Below, in pieces: positions 33,444-45,453 of a stretch of 64,000 nucleotides of DNA. The notes below the pieces were generated by a model, which did not search any database, was not told where the DNA came from, and was given only the letters and a program-made list of their open reading frames with translations. The stretch spans positions 22,816,001 to 22,880,000 of the forward strand of contig NC_091047.1 of assembly GCF_963966145.1 (NCBI RefSeq), given 5' to 3'. Origin of the DNA: Tenebrio molitor. Lineage: Eukaryota > Arthropoda > Insecta > Coleoptera > Tenebrionidae. A program made the translations under genes and the position numbers. Position 1 is the first letter of the stretch, and each line of letters starts with the position of its first letter.

Positions 33444-33780
33444 ATAATTGGCGGTGGAAACAAAAGACTGAGAAATGTCACAAAATTGTATCGTCAGTGT
33501 TAAATTTCTCATAAACGCCGTAAAAAGGAATGTGTAGGTAGATTTAAATTTTCGCTAAATAAATTGAAAAAATAAATTCTAATGAAACCAATAAAAATGT
33601 AATACATATAATAATTATTATTATCACTAATAATATTTATTATTGGTGTCGACATAGCTAATAAAACAAAATGTGGAAAATAGTTTGCATTTCTGTCGAA
33701 ATCACGAACGTGTTTGAGAAATTTGACACTAACAATACAATTTTGTGCCATTTCTCAGTCTTTTGTTTCCACCACCAAAT
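33444..33780. mobile_element. MITE with about 75-bp inverted repeats
   Basis: Left arm ggcggtggaaacaaaagact with gagaaatgtcacaaaattgt; right arm the complement, ending ttttgtttccaccaccaaat. No coding potential. Confidence 0.65.
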
Positions 33781-33793
33781 ATAAAAATATGTA

Positions 33794-34026
33794 CAGTGGC
33801 GAGCACGGAATTTCGCACACATTGGACATTTCACTGACTTAATTTTATTAAAATGAGATACCTACTGGCGGCAGTTTCGTGACAGTTTAGGTGAAACATC
33901 AGTCATGATCACATATATCATGCGTATCCCACCTCATTATTGATTATAATGACAATATAGCTTAGACTAGATAGTTTTTTTTTAATGACGTACAAATTGG
34001 CGTGCGAAATTCCGTGCTCCCCACTG
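33794..34026. mobile_element. TA-flanked MITE
   Basis: Ends cagtggcgagcacggaattt and aattccgtgctccccactg, TA on both sides (33792-33793, 34027-34028). Terminal repeat of about 28 bp only; the centre is unrelated AT-rich sequence. Confidence 0.65.
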
Positions 34027-34235
34027 TATCTCTACTTAATAACTTTATTTATAAGTTTTTTTTTCTTGTCTCTTATAATTGTTTGTACTCTAGAATTTGG
34101 AACAATGCGTCATTTGAAAAACTAGGAAATGATACTAGCAACGTCGATGTCAGAAGAACGTGATTCACGATGAAATAATTTTAATGGATCACCTGCGAAC
34201 ACCTTGCTGATACTTGAATCGTTAATAGTTATTTG

Positions 34236-35321
34236 TATCACAAGGCTAGAAAATGCTTTTTTGCAAGTGCAAGCACGGTTTGTGCGAGCACTTGCAAAAC
34301 ATTTTCTAGCCGTGTAATACACAAAATTTTCTCGGCCGACAATTTATTTGAAGCAAAATACCGTGTGAGCAACAAGTACTGATTGAGTTGGCAATAAATT
34401 CTGGTGATTTTTGGTGACTTTTATGTCATGTTCCAACCAGCAAACCATTTTATTAATAAAAGATTACAAAAACCAAGACGTTTAAATTTGAAATGTATAC
34501 CAGCTGTCAATAATGTCAATAAAACAAACCGAAATAGGTACAATTCACAGTCTTAAAAATTTTATGTAAATTTTTTTATTGCCAACTGAAACAGTTATTG
34601 TTGCTCACCCTGTATAATAATTTTTGTTAAAAAATTACCAGATAGGGAATTTATTTTTCTTCCATTAGCAACATAAAGGATTCAAGAAGCGACTGTTACC
34701 ACAAAAATCAACCAATTCCTCAAATATTCAAAAGCGTCGTCGTCGTTTCTGTTATTCCTAACCCATCGCTTGATACCCCCCCTCGGTCCCTGCTGCTATC
34801 CACAATGTACAGGTTGAGATAAAGGATACAAATGTGCCCGACATCAATATTTTACAATTAAAAAATTGTACAAAAATGTCGCGTGACACTGACATTTTGT
34901 GCTGACAACCTAAAATATTTCATTAAAAATTCCTGTGTCAGTTTTCTTGCCTAGCTTGCTAGTTTCCAGACGATTTAGATTTTAGACGAATGAAAAATCA
35001 GTGTTTCTAGACGGAGGCCGAAAAAGACAATTACAAAATATATTTATTTTTGACTCAAGATAACATAAACATTTTTTATTGTTTAAGATAATTGTACAAC
35101 GTAAACGGTTACTGTTAAGATCAGCATTAAAATTTTAAGTGTTGTAAACATTATCTTGATGCAGTTTTTACTCTGTTGTATTTCTTATCGTTTAACCAAA
35201 ATTTTCACTCAAACGTTTTTCCAATCTTTTGTCACTTTAATTTTATCGCATTTGTTTTAACCGACTTCTTCAACACTATATTCTTAATCTTTTTCTTTGA
35301 GCAAAATAATATGCTGTAACT
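34236..35321. other. Intergenic before pseudogene e
   Basis: Begins with a fold-back at 34236-34325 (gctagaaaatg...cattttctagc around gcaagtgcaagcacgg). Sequence 35040-35300 resembles 10440-10760 upstream of gene c. No gene. Confidence 0.45.
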
Positions 35322-36597
35322 ACCGATTTTCAATATCATGGTCTAGAATCATCCCCGAGGGAATCGCCGACAGCCCTGGAGATTCAGTCGAACATTGGTT
35401 GACATTCAATGAGCCAAAACAGACATGTTTAGCAGAATATGGAGATGATAATATGTTAATATGGCACCGGGTTACAACTTTACTGGATTGGAAGATTATC
35501 AATGTATACACATTTTGCTTAAAGCACATGCCAAAGCTTGTCACATTTACGATGAAAAATTTCGAGCTGAACAACAAGGTAATTCAAACAAATTCCCGAA
35601 ACCATATTTTGTTAAAGTTAGTATTCAACAGGATCGGTCGGTATTGTCATTGACACTGCATGGTTTGAACCAGCAAGTGGTAGCGATGAAGACAAAGAAG
35701 CTACTGAAAGGGGCCTTCAACTTATGGTACGCCAAAATTTAAATCATTCCGAGTTAAACTAATCTCCGTTTTCACAGTTTGGCTGGTTTGCCAATCCTGT
35801 AGTCAACGGTAACTATCCTCAAGTAATGATAGATCGTATGGACGAAAGAAGTGCAGCTCAGGGTTACGCAGTTTCTAGACTTCCGAAATTCACAGATGAA
35901 GAAATAGCATACATCAAGGGAACTCATGACTTCGTTGCACTCAATTTTTATACTGCTACATATGCACAGTGGACGGAAGAATCAGATTTAAGCGACTTAA
36001 GTGTTCTTGTATTCCCTGACAATGCTTGGGAAGACACTGATCCTCCATTGTTTAGAGTAATACAAACATATAGTATTTTTGTCTCCAATTAAACTAAATA
36101 TCTTCCAGGTTGTACCATGGGGTCTAAGAAAAACGGTCAATTGGATCAGCAAAACGTATGGTAATCCAGAAATTTTCATTACTGAAAATGTATACTCTAA
36201 CGGAGGGGGCTTGGAGGATGATAGAAGAATAAATTTTTATAAAGTAATCTTTAACATGGACGTTAATTGAGATACATAACTTTACTTCATGTAGGAATAC
36301 ATGAGCAGTCTGCTTGAAGCTATTTTGGATGATGGTGTAAACGTTACTAGATATACGGTTTGCAGTTTAATGGATAACTTTGAATGGATAACTTTGAATG
36401 GGCTCTCGGTTACAGATAGAACATTAAGATTAGTTTGTAAATAAAATTTACATACCTAATAATTTTCTTTTAGTGAAAAATACGGAATGTACAGTGTAGA
36501 TTTCGAAGATCCTGATAGGCCAAGAACTCCAAAAGCTTCAGCAGCTTATTACAAGCAAGTAATTGCTACCAGATGTTTAGTAGATGTTTGCGAATAA
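35322..36597 (+). pseudogene. GH1 pseudogene, b-type (gene e)
   Basis: Exon remnants 35322-35578, 35632-35726, 35778-36056, 36109-36243, 36295-about 36417, 36474-36597 match genes b and d. Lesions: exon 1 and the first third of exon 2 are missing; a 186-nt deletion inside exon 2 joins DSP to GDSVEHW; an 8-nt duplication near 35450 shifts the frame; the nucleophile motif reads ITENV instead of ITENG; a 14-nt tandem duplication in exon 6 (ggataactttgaat) shifts the frame; and the exon-6 donor is AT instead of GT. Acid/base TFNEP is still legible. Clearly dead. Confidence 0.9.
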
Positions 36598-37019
36598 CTG
36601 CAGTTATTAATTTGCCGTTTTCATTGTTACGCCTACTTCTTACATGTTAATAAAGCAATTACAATAATCTTGTTGAGTCGTTTACTTGGTTAAACGTTTC
36701 AAAAAATAAGTAATCGTCAAACACTGCATTTCAATACTACAGGATGATTGCCCAAATTTACAAATTATTCTTAGGTATCTCTTATGTATTTCTTAAGTCT
36801 TATGTCCATTGTGAATAAGCACTTAGATTTACGTTTTAAAACCTAAATTTGGCTATTACGTAAGTGCTAAGAGTTTGACCCGTGGCGCGCCATGTGCCTG
36901 TAATCCTGCTGATCTGCCACTTCTAAAAATTGTTCTAGACTTGTTTGAATTTTCCACAACCGTCTTTCTACATAACTAAATGACGATACCATTATTATCC
37001 TTTGTTGATAGTATATTGT

Positions 37020-38055
37020 AGTTGATGTAAGTCTTAGAGCAATCCCCAAAGATGTAGCAGACAATCCAATTAACCAAGTCGGACATACACTAAATATTAA
37101 AGAAATTTACGCCAAGAAGTAATGGATAATCCCGTCGAACCCGTAGTGACAATATTACCGTTGGAACATTCCTCGACTAGTACAGAATCTTGGAAGTGAA
37201 CCTACTTTGGTTCTTTCACAACAGATCACTTTGTGATCACTTGATCAGTTGATCACTTTACAAGAAGTGCTTGGATATTTCTTCAAATTCTGGATGAACG
37301 AACTTGTAATTAAATCATATACTAAAACGTAACGAATTTACAGTGAAAAATTTAGAACTGAACAACACTTAAATTTCAAGGACATTTTATCAGTGGCGAT
37401 ACTTCTATGTGGTATGAACCAGCTAGCGATAATAATCACGATAAAGAAGCTGCAGAAAAACACTTCAATTTGTGGTATTATAAATAATCCATAATAACAA
37501 ATTAAATTTGTGTCGATTTTATTTGAATAGGTATGAAGGTGTACGACTCTTTAATCCAAGTGTCAAAGAGAAAAATAAAATTTCCTTGAGAACAAAATTC
37601 ACAACGGCAGAGTTTTGCATATATTAAAAGAACTTATAATTAATGCCGACAGTACTGACAATGTACAATAGACAAAAGACACGGAAATAAGCTATATTGG
37701 TTATATCAGTGCATAAATGAATAATATCATAAATATATCATAATATCATCATAAATGAATGAGAATAAGAAAACTTATAAACTGTTTCACTCAACAGACA
37801 GTAAGTCAGGAATATTTAATACAGAAATCGAGATTCTGACAAGAAAAGGGTAGAGGATGAAAAAACAATAAAATATATCCGGATAATTCTTTATTTTATT
37901 AAATTTCAAAGTATCTTTATTTCAACGTAAGATTTGAAATGTTCAGTGCTAGTTCCACAGATTCTGAACGACCAAGAATGGCCAAAACTTTCGCATCTTA
38001 TTACGCTCAAGCAGTTAAAAACAGATATTCAGGAGAGATATTTGTAAATAACTGA
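37020..38055 (+). pseudogene. GH1 relic r3
   Basis: Heavily decayed. Exon 2 traces around 37040-37180 (DNPINQ, NPVEPVVTIL), exon 3 trace with WYEPASDNNHDKEAAEKHF (37411-37470), weak exon 4 trace to about 37720, and a last exon 37927-38055 reading VRFEMFSAS...SERPRMAKTFASYYAQAV and ending TGA. The nucleophile exon is missing. Same relation to pseudogene e as r1 to b and r2 to d. Confidence 0.7.
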
Positions 38056-38085
38056 TGTCACTCGAATAAGAACCTTTTTTTTCCC

Positions 38086-38231
38086 TAGTGATTGAGAAAT
38101 TCCCGATAATGTTGTGTTGGTGACCACGAATGTCTGCTATTGTAAAAATTCCCGACTGTGTAACAGGGGGGAATTTAACAGCAAACACGAGTGGGTCACT
38201 AACAAAATTATCTGGGATTTCTCAATCACGA
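38086..38231. repeat. Fold-back element
   Basis: Arms tgattgagaaattcccgata and its complement near 38205-38228, with inner pair ttgttggtgacc-like / gggtcactaacaa. Lies between r3 and gene f. Confidence 0.6.
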
Positions 38232-38611
38232 GGGCAATTCGTTGTTATGAGCATTCACCGAATGATCGCTGCAACTTAAATTTTAGCCAAATTAAAATTA
38301 TAATCAAGATATCAATTCATATTTAATTAATATTGTTAATAATAATGTGATTTCTTCAAGTAAATGCCATAAAATCTCTGATTTAACTGACATGTATTAC
38401 AAAATTATCAAAACATTATTGTATAATTCCAAGTTGAGTGGTCCAATTTTAAAAGATAGAGCATTTTCATTGGCCAAATGAGGTGAATACTCTACAATAT
38501 TACCTAATCTTCTCATCTACTACGATAGATGAGATAGCCCTTATCCAAAACCTTTTAAATAAAGTGTTTTTCAATTTTACCTTCATATTATTCTCAAACT
38601 TGTTTTTAAAT

Positions 38612-40433
38612 ATGTTTCTCTCAAAAGTACTTTTCAGCTTGTGCATACTACTGCATTTATGGACGTAAGTATCTATGAATTTCATTCATATTATATTCAA
38701 AAACACAAAAAATTAGAACCGCTACAGGGGTAGATAATCGGAAATTTCCTTCAAACTTTAAATTTGGAGTGGCAACAGCTGCCTATCAAATCGAAGGCGC
38801 CTGGGACGAAGACGGCAAAGGAGAGAATATCTGGGACCATCTAACTCACACAACTCCTGATTTAGTTTATGATGGTTCCAACGGAGATATCGCCTGCGAT
38901 TCATACCACAAATTCGACACTGATCTTGGTCTCTTAAAAGATTTGGGAGTGGATTATTACCGACTTTCTCTCTCGTGGTCAAGGATCTTGCCAACAGGTC
39001 ACATCGATGGACAAATCAATGAAGCAGGTATTGCGTACTACGAAGACATCTTAACAAAGTTGCAAGAAAATGGAATCGAAGCTTTGGTTACGTTGTACCA
39101 CTGGGATCTACCGCAGTCACTCCAAGAGGATTTCGGAGGGTGGCTCAACGAAACAATCGTCGATGTTTATGCAAATTATGCCCGACTTGCGTTTGACCTT
39201 TTTGGGGACAAGGTTCAACATTGGATAACATTTAACGAACCTCACATTTTTTGTCTAGACGGATACGAAACTGCCGGGAAAGCTCCTGCCATCACTGACG
39301 CTCCCGGAATTGACCTATACACTTGCGCACATATGGTATTAAAATCGCATGCCAGGGCTTATCATATCTATGATAACGAATATAGAGAAACACAAAAAGG
39401 TAAGCTCTCATGAAGGGTTTCGTCACGTTAGTTGTAAATCTTTTAGGAAAGATATCTATTGTTCTTAATACCAACTGGTTCGAACCCGGCAGTGATGATG
39501 AAAAAGACTCCGAAGCAGCAGAAAGGCACTTACAATTTTTTGTATATCCATCAAAATACATACTTTATACACACTTGTTATCAATTCTGTTATAGTTCGG
39601 ATGGTTTGCAAACCCAATAGTACATGGAAATTATCCGCAAGTAATGATCGATAGAATCGGAGAAAGAAGTGAAAAAGAAGGATTCAATAAATCGCGCCTT
39701 CCTGAATTTACAAGTCAAGAAATCGAAGACATCAAAGGCACCTATGACTTCATCGGTCTTAATCACTATTCTACTTCTTTAACTCAGTGGATTGAAGATA
39801 ATGAAATTGGAGAACCGAGTTCACTTAACGATATTTCGGTAAAAGTATACGATGACGACTCATGGGAAAGCTCTTCTTCGGATTGGATAAAAGTACTGCC
39901 ACCTGATTCTATCATCTTTTGATGTTAAAAATTTATTTAATTTTAGGTTGTTCCTTGGGGGTTAAGAAAACTTACTAACTGGATAAAGGACAATTATAAT
40001 AATCCTGAAATTATAATTACTGAAAATGGATTTTCAGACACGGGTGAAATAGATGATCCTCGTCGATTAAATTATTATAGGGTAAATAAACACTGAAACT
40101 GATCAAATAAGCTTTAAATATGTAATTTAAAATTTAGGAATATCTGAGTAGCTTACTAGAAGCAATCTACGACGATGGTGTCAACGTGACTGGATACACA
40201 GCGTGGAGCCTGATAGACAATTTTGAGTGGTTACAAGGATATTCGTAAGTTACAAAAAACTATTTTGAGAAAAAAAAATCAAGATGAAACATAATTTACA
40301 TTTCAGGGCAAAACTTGGTTTGCATTCAGTGAACTTTAGCGATCCTGAACGTCCACGAACACCGAAATCGTCAGCAAAATATTACAAAACCGTATTAGCA
40401 ACAAGATGCCTGGTCGATGAATGTATTGAATAG
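38612..40433 (+). CDS. GH1 beta-glucosidase-like enzyme (gene f)
   Basis: Seven exons: 38612-38664, 38717-39399, 39447-39541, 39596-39892, 39947-40081, 40138-40244, 40307-40433; 498 aa. Signal peptide MFLSKVLFSLCILLHLWT. GH1 motifs: AYQIEG, YHWDLPQ, Glu192 in TFNEPH (acid/base), Glu402 in ITENGFSD (nucleophile), WSLIDNFEW. Intron positions equal those of b and d, but the sequence is clearly separate (for example TTATGVDNRKFPSNFKFG at the mature start), so it is an older member. Expected secreted retaining beta-glycosidase. Its 3' untranslated region is invaded by a retrotransposon tail about 20 nt after the stop. Confidence 0.93.
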
Positions 40434-40451
40434 TAATAAGTTCATTGAATT

Positions 40452-40637
40452 AGGGCGATCCTACTCAGATGAGTGCTCGGTAGTTGTAGCCTGGGTGTTG
40501 GGATGCTCTCTGTGTAATGCTTGTTGTGTTGTGATTGTGTTTTGTGTATCATTTTCTTTTTGGAAGGGCTTCTAATTGGGCGTCAAGCCTGTTAGCCGTC
40601 AACAATAATAATAATAATAATAATAATAATAATTACA
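40452..40637 (+). mobile_element. 3' end of a non-LTR retrotransposon with (TAA)n tail
   Basis: GC-richer stretch (gggcgatcctactcagatg ... gggcttctaattgggcgtca) ending in about ten AAT/TAA units (40603-40633). A short 3' fragment with a trinucleotide tail is what a 5'-truncated LINE leaves. It lies within the presumed 3' untranslated region of gene f; the next AATAAA is at 40684-40689. Confidence 0.5.
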
Positions 40638-40839
40638 TAATGACAAACTGTCAAAAACGGTAAAAATGTTGTGACAGCATTACAATAAATAAACACAAAA
40701 TTGACTGAAATATTCTAACAAATATTCTTTCTGTTGTTTTATCGGAGACCTTCCCATTTATCCAAAAATTTTAAAAAATGTATTCATTACTCAAATTCTG
40801 TTAATATTATATGCTACGCGTCGTTTTTCTGCCCATATA

Positions 40840-41217
40840 CAGTTGTGGACAAAATAAAGTAGGACAATGTTTTTTCGCTAATGTAAGTCTGCTTGAAATT
40901 TTACTCTTTCTATGGTTACTATTAAAATATTTATAGTTTATTATGTATTTTGTGTTGCATAATTTTATCATATTAATTCAGTTTTTTCTTGCCAGTGTTG
41001 GTCCTTAGTCCTCACTTCGTACAACTTTATGTTGATTTTTTTACAGACATTCCCGCTTAACTACATCACTAATACGTACCATGATAGTCTTACAACTTTT
41101 TTGACAAATTTTTTAACAAGTGTCATATTTAAAACTTCAGATTTAGACCCGGTTGCAATCAACTAAAATTTAGCGAAAATCTGCATCAAGACTTGTCCCA
41201 CTTTATTTCGTCCACAG
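40840..41217. mobile_element. Mariner-like MITE
   Basis: Left end cagttgtggacaaaataaag preceded by TA; right end ctttatttcgtccacag. Ends of this kind are common in Tc1/mariner-derived elements. No transposase ORF. It abuts orphan exon r4. Confidence 0.6.
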
Positions 41218-41227
41218 CAAGTGTTAA

Positions 41228-41401
41228 AAGGCGATTTCTGATTAATACTTCTGTACGAATCGTTTGAGACAGAAATTTAGCATTTACCAACTTAATTTTG
41301 ATGATGTAGATCCAAGAAATTCCAAGGCATCAACAGAATTTCTCAAGAAAGTAATTGCCACCAAATACTTAGTAGAAATAATTGAAACCCTTTATAAATA
41401 A
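41228..41401 (+). pseudogene. Orphan GH1 terminal exon r4
   Basis: Intron end plus last exon similar to genes a and c: the exon part from about 41266 reads QKFSIYQLNFDD, then SKASTEFLKKVIATKYLVE, ending TAA 41399-41401. No other exons are nearby: upstream is the MITE at 40840-41217. Remnant of a further a/c-type gene lying directly before gene g, its closest intact relative in this window. Confidence 0.75.
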
Positions 41402-41500
41402 ATATTAAATTTATTTAATATTTGAGTACGAGTACTTATCAAAATATCAGAAACTTACACTCGCTACTTATTCTATTATCTCACATGCCAAAAGTTGATT

Positions 41501-41525
41501 GATAAGTTTAAAGTGTTTATAAAAG
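41501..41525 (+). promoter_or_regulatory. GATA motif plus TATA box, gene g
   Basis: GATAAG at 41501-41506, then TTTAAAG and TTTATAAAAG (41516-41525); the ATG follows 44 nt later. Same order and spacing as before gene c. Confidence 0.55.
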
Positions 41526-41568
41526 ACACGATTTAATTCATTCTGCGAGTATCTCTCGATACGTCAAA

Positions 41569-43522
41569 ATGAAATTCAATCAATTATTAATTGTATTTGT
41601 GGTCCAAGTCTTTTTAAGGTACCTATTCAAATAACTAAAAGAAAAAGACTCTAGTCATTGAATTCTCTATTTTGCAGAACCACATATGGCGAACCAATCA
41701 ACAAAAAATTCCCTGAAAACTTTCTTTTCGGAACTGCTACAGCCTCTTACCAGGTGGAAGGAGCATGGATAACAGATGGAAAAGGTGAAAACATCTGGGA
41801 CCACTTCACCCACATCCACTCCGATCTTATAGCGAACGGCGACAATGGCGACATCGCTTGCGATTCCTACAACAAATATCAAGAAGACGTCGCCATGCTC
41901 AAAGACTTGGGAGTCAATTTTTACAGGTTCTCTTTGTCCTGGTCGAGAATTCTACCTTCGGGATTTACCAACCAAGTAAACCAACCGGGCGTAGACTACT
42001 ACAAAAATCTGATAGCTGCCTTGAAAGAAAACGGAATCGAACCCTACGTAACTCTGTACCATTGGGACCTCCCGGAACCACTCCAAGAGCTTGGAGGCTG
42101 GCCAAATCCTGACCTCGCCGACTATTTCGCAGAATATGCCAGACTAGCATTCACCTTGTTTGGTGATGACGTCAAGAACTGGATGACATTTAACGAGGCT
42201 AAACAAACTTGCCAATTGGGCTACGGCTATGGAGTTTACGCCCCTGGAGTGGCATCTGATGGAATCGGAGACTATCTGTGTGCGCACACCGTACTCAGAG
42301 CACATGCCAAAGCGTACCACATTTACGACGAAGAATTCAGAGCCACGCAAAATGGTAGGGTGTCTATGGTTGTGGATACGGATTGGTTCGAACCTGACAG
42401 TGACAGCGAAGAAGATATAGAAGCTGCCGAAAGAAGAATTCAATTTAATGTAAGTTTGTGTTTAGATGTGGGTCTAGATTTTTATTTTGTATCTACTCCA
42501 GTTCGGTTGGTACGCTAACGCTATCTACCATCCTGATGGAAACTACCCGCAAGTCATGATTGACCGGATCGCTGACAGAAGTCAGCAAGAAGGTTTTCCC
42601 AGATCTCGGCTGCCAGAATTTACACCAGAAGAAGTCGAGTACATTAAAGGGACGTACGACTTTTTTGCTCTCAACACTTATACAACGAGTTTGGTAAAAT
42701 GGAGTGATGATTATCCGATTGGAACCCCCAGTTGGGATGCTGATGGAAGTGTCACGGTGTACCAAGACAGTTCGTGGAACAGTTCGGCTTCAGGATGGCT
42801 TAAAGTGGTACCGTGGGGTACCAGAAAGCTTCTTAACTGGATCGATCAAACTTATGACCATCCTGAGATCGTCATTACAGAAAATGGGTATTCTGATCAT
42901 GGGGAGTTGGATGATCAGGACAGAATTAATTATTACTCAGTATGTGTTTCAAAACATTTAAACATAATACTATTTTTTGTTCGACACTGTCAGAATTTGA
43001 GAATTTTCTCCTATGTGAACGGATTTTGATAAATTTGACAACTTGTCAAAACGAAACGTCAAGCTAATTTTAAAGATTTTCAGCGATTTGGAGCCTTTGG
43101 GGGACTCGTCGAACAAAAAAACGTTGTATTCAACTCGTTCTTGTGTAATTTGAGCTTTTTTTGGCACTCGTGGACCTTTAAAACTCTCGTTACACGCAAA
43201 CTCGTTAAATAAACTACTATTTTTTACAATTGCAGAAATACTTGAGCAACATTCTTCAAGCTATTTTAGAAGACGGTGTTAATGTAACGGGATATACAGC
43301 GTGGAGTCTGATGGATAATTTTGAATGGTTAAGTGGATACACGTAAGTTTCGCAAAGCTAGCAAAACTTCATAATGAAGTGAATGTCTGTTTCAGGGAGA
43401 AATTTGGACTTTATCAAGTCGATTTTACTGATCCAAACAGAACCAGAACTATAAAAAGCTCTGCAAAATTCTACAAGAATGTAATAGCTACTAAATGCTT
43501 AGTCGATACTTGTGAAGAATGA
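41569..43522 (+). CDS. GH1 beta-glucosidase-like enzyme (gene g)
   Basis: Five exons: 41569-41618, 41678-42449, 42502-42939, 43236-43342, 43396-43522; 497 aa. Signal peptide MKFNQLLIVFVVQVFLR. AYQ-type motif SYQVEGAW, YHWDLPEP, Glu190 in TFNEAK (Ala instead of the usual Pro after the acid/base), Glu401 in ITENGYSD, WSLMDNFEW. Compared with b and f, the introns between exons 2/3 and 4/5 are absent. The third intron is 296 nt, long for this array, because it holds an inverted copy of the 2786-3007 repeat. AATAAA at 43545-43550. Expected secreted beta-glycosidase; the gene is intact. Confidence 0.93.
42974..43210 (-). mobile_element. Dispersed repeat inserted in intron 3 of gene g
   Basis: Reverse complement of 2786-3007: begins cgacactgtcagaatttgag and ends near cgcaaactcgttaaataaa. 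The same intron is only 48 nt in gene h and 53 nt in gene c. Confidence 0.7.
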
Positions 43523-44499
43523 TGTGTTTTACAATATTTTTATTAATAAATAAAATTACGATTTCAACTTACATCCTCGTCTGTTCACTACACTTTTGTA
43601 TACAGGATGTCCCAGAACTCGCGGATCAAATTGAAACTGTATATTCCTTGATGGTAATGAAGGTAAAAAACGTTTAGAAAAATATTCAGGGTGCAACAGC
43701 TTTTTAGTTATGAATTAATCAAATTGACCAATAGAGCTCGATCTAATTTTCCCTTTATGAGAAAATTAAGTACCTTCCCTCAATTGCCAAGTAACGTATA
43801 ATTCGATGAATAATAAAATTATTTTTAATATTTGTCTGGTCAACTTGTCGAAACAGACGTCAAAAGTGACAGCTACTTTTGAAATAACCAAAAATGGGAA
43901 ATTTCGCCAAAGGCAGGTGAACAAATGTCTAGAATCTAAATCAGGGAACGCAAGAAGTTTCTTCTTCCGAAAATGAATGAAATAATATGGTTTGTTATGA
44001 GTGAAAATTTCCAGAGCAATTGTAACCTTGAGGGGTATGGGAAATTGACGAGAGGGATATGATGAATTGAACCTTTGTTGATGAAAGGTAAAATGGCGAC
44101 GTAGCGTCAAGTGAGTAAGTAATATTACTACCTTAAAAATCTTAGTAAAAAGTGAAATATGCAGGGCCTGTGAAGTGAATCCGAATCCCAAGAAATTTAT
44201 CCTGACTCCTGTGCATACACTCTGCATCTCCAACGTATTAGCGCAGCTATATAGGAGCGGGACCTCTCATCGTCGAAATGAAAGAAAAGACTTTTAGGAA
44301 CATTCTTGACATTGCAAAAAGCTGGAGTTACACGTAGTTTTTGAACAATAGATCAAGCACAGTGGCAGTTCTGAAAGAAAGAAGACAAAACTGGATTGAA
44401 CTAACCTATTTATTTTAGCATCATTATTAGTAAAAATTTAAGGTCAAATTTTATACTTAACTAAATGATGTAGAATGCAACAAATGAAATAAGAAACAT
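43523..44499. other. Intergenic after gene g
   Basis: A sequence acaggatgtcccagaactcg at about 43605 looks like a DNA-transposon end. The minus ORF at 43766-44233 has no recognisable features. Confidence 0.4.
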
Positions 44500-44937
44500 G
44501 CAAAATAAAAAGAATAATTTATAACAAATGTTCAAAATGACCACCTTTGCCCTTGCCAGTCTAAGCATATTAGGAATAACAGTAGCCAGTGTTTCGTGAA
44601 TTTGGTCATTTAGTTCTTCTAAAATATTGATAGGTTCGCGGTAAATATAGTTCTTCAAATATACTTCTTCTACCGTCGTCATCAAAGGACTGAAGAACAG
44701 CATCTTCGGTCTCTGGCGTTCTAACTTCTCGCGGGGGACCACTAATTGCTTGTCAGGTAGGCACCAAGGACCCCGTGTCTCGAGCACGGTACACCAACCA
44801 TAGAAATACGTTATAATTTGGATGTGGCAAACGTCGTGGAAAACGTATTGCATATTCCCTTGCATCCTCACTTGCATTGCGCCGGCACTCTTCATAAATT
44901 ATGAGCATTTCGGCATACTCTGCAGCTGTATACATGA
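44500..44937 (-). pseudogene. Transposase remnant with N-terminal HTH-like domain
   Basis: Two frames on the minus strand. The N-terminal part reads YTAAEYAEMLIIYEECRRNA and FPRRLPHPNYNVF, the pattern of the helix-turn-helix domain (DUF4817 type) at the start of IS630-like transposases of insects. The C-terminal part reads VYLKNYIYREPINILEEL and ends with a RAKVVILN-like tail. The central DDE domain is deleted. Confidence 0.6.
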
Positions 44938-45224
44938 TTTCAATACGAAGTTTGACAATTTCGAATCAAATTATAACTTGACGTTGTCAAAATCTTCACA
45001 GTTGCCCAAACATTTACTTGAAATTCCATACCATTCTTACTAGAATTATGTTGCTAGGCAATTCAAACCGTTGGCTAAATTTACGTGAATCGGTTATACC
45101 CTGTCCTTTTTTTTAAACGCTGTTGCTTTCAGTTATCACCAAGGAAAACGCACTGTAATAATAATAATTCCCTTGAAACCACTAATTTAAATTTTCATAT
45201 ATTTTTGTTATAGTCTATACTATA

Positions 45225-45453
45225 CAGGGTTATTATAAATGATTGTCCCAGCGCAGTTGGCTCTGAAAACCATACAAATTTTGGATGTGCCGCAGCCTCG
45301 CAACATGAAAAAGACTAGTAGACCGATTTCCGTTGGCAAAAAGTACCGCCAGTATCGCCACCTACTAGTCTGACTCATGTTATGAGGCTTGCCGCACATT
45401 CAACTACGCCACCAACGCCAACTGCGATGGGACAATCATTTATAATAACCCTC
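45225..45453. mobile_element. TA-flanked MITE
   Basis: Ends cagggttattataaatgatt and aatcatttataataaccct, with TA on both sides; inner pairing of gactagtag / ctactagtc. No coding content. Confidence 0.7.

Noticed and set aside
42144..42443. Long antisense ORFs over GH1 exons (also 12429-12698, 46478-46747, 50617-50862 and others)
   Set aside because: Recurring shadows of the coding strand of a conserved family; no independent evidence.
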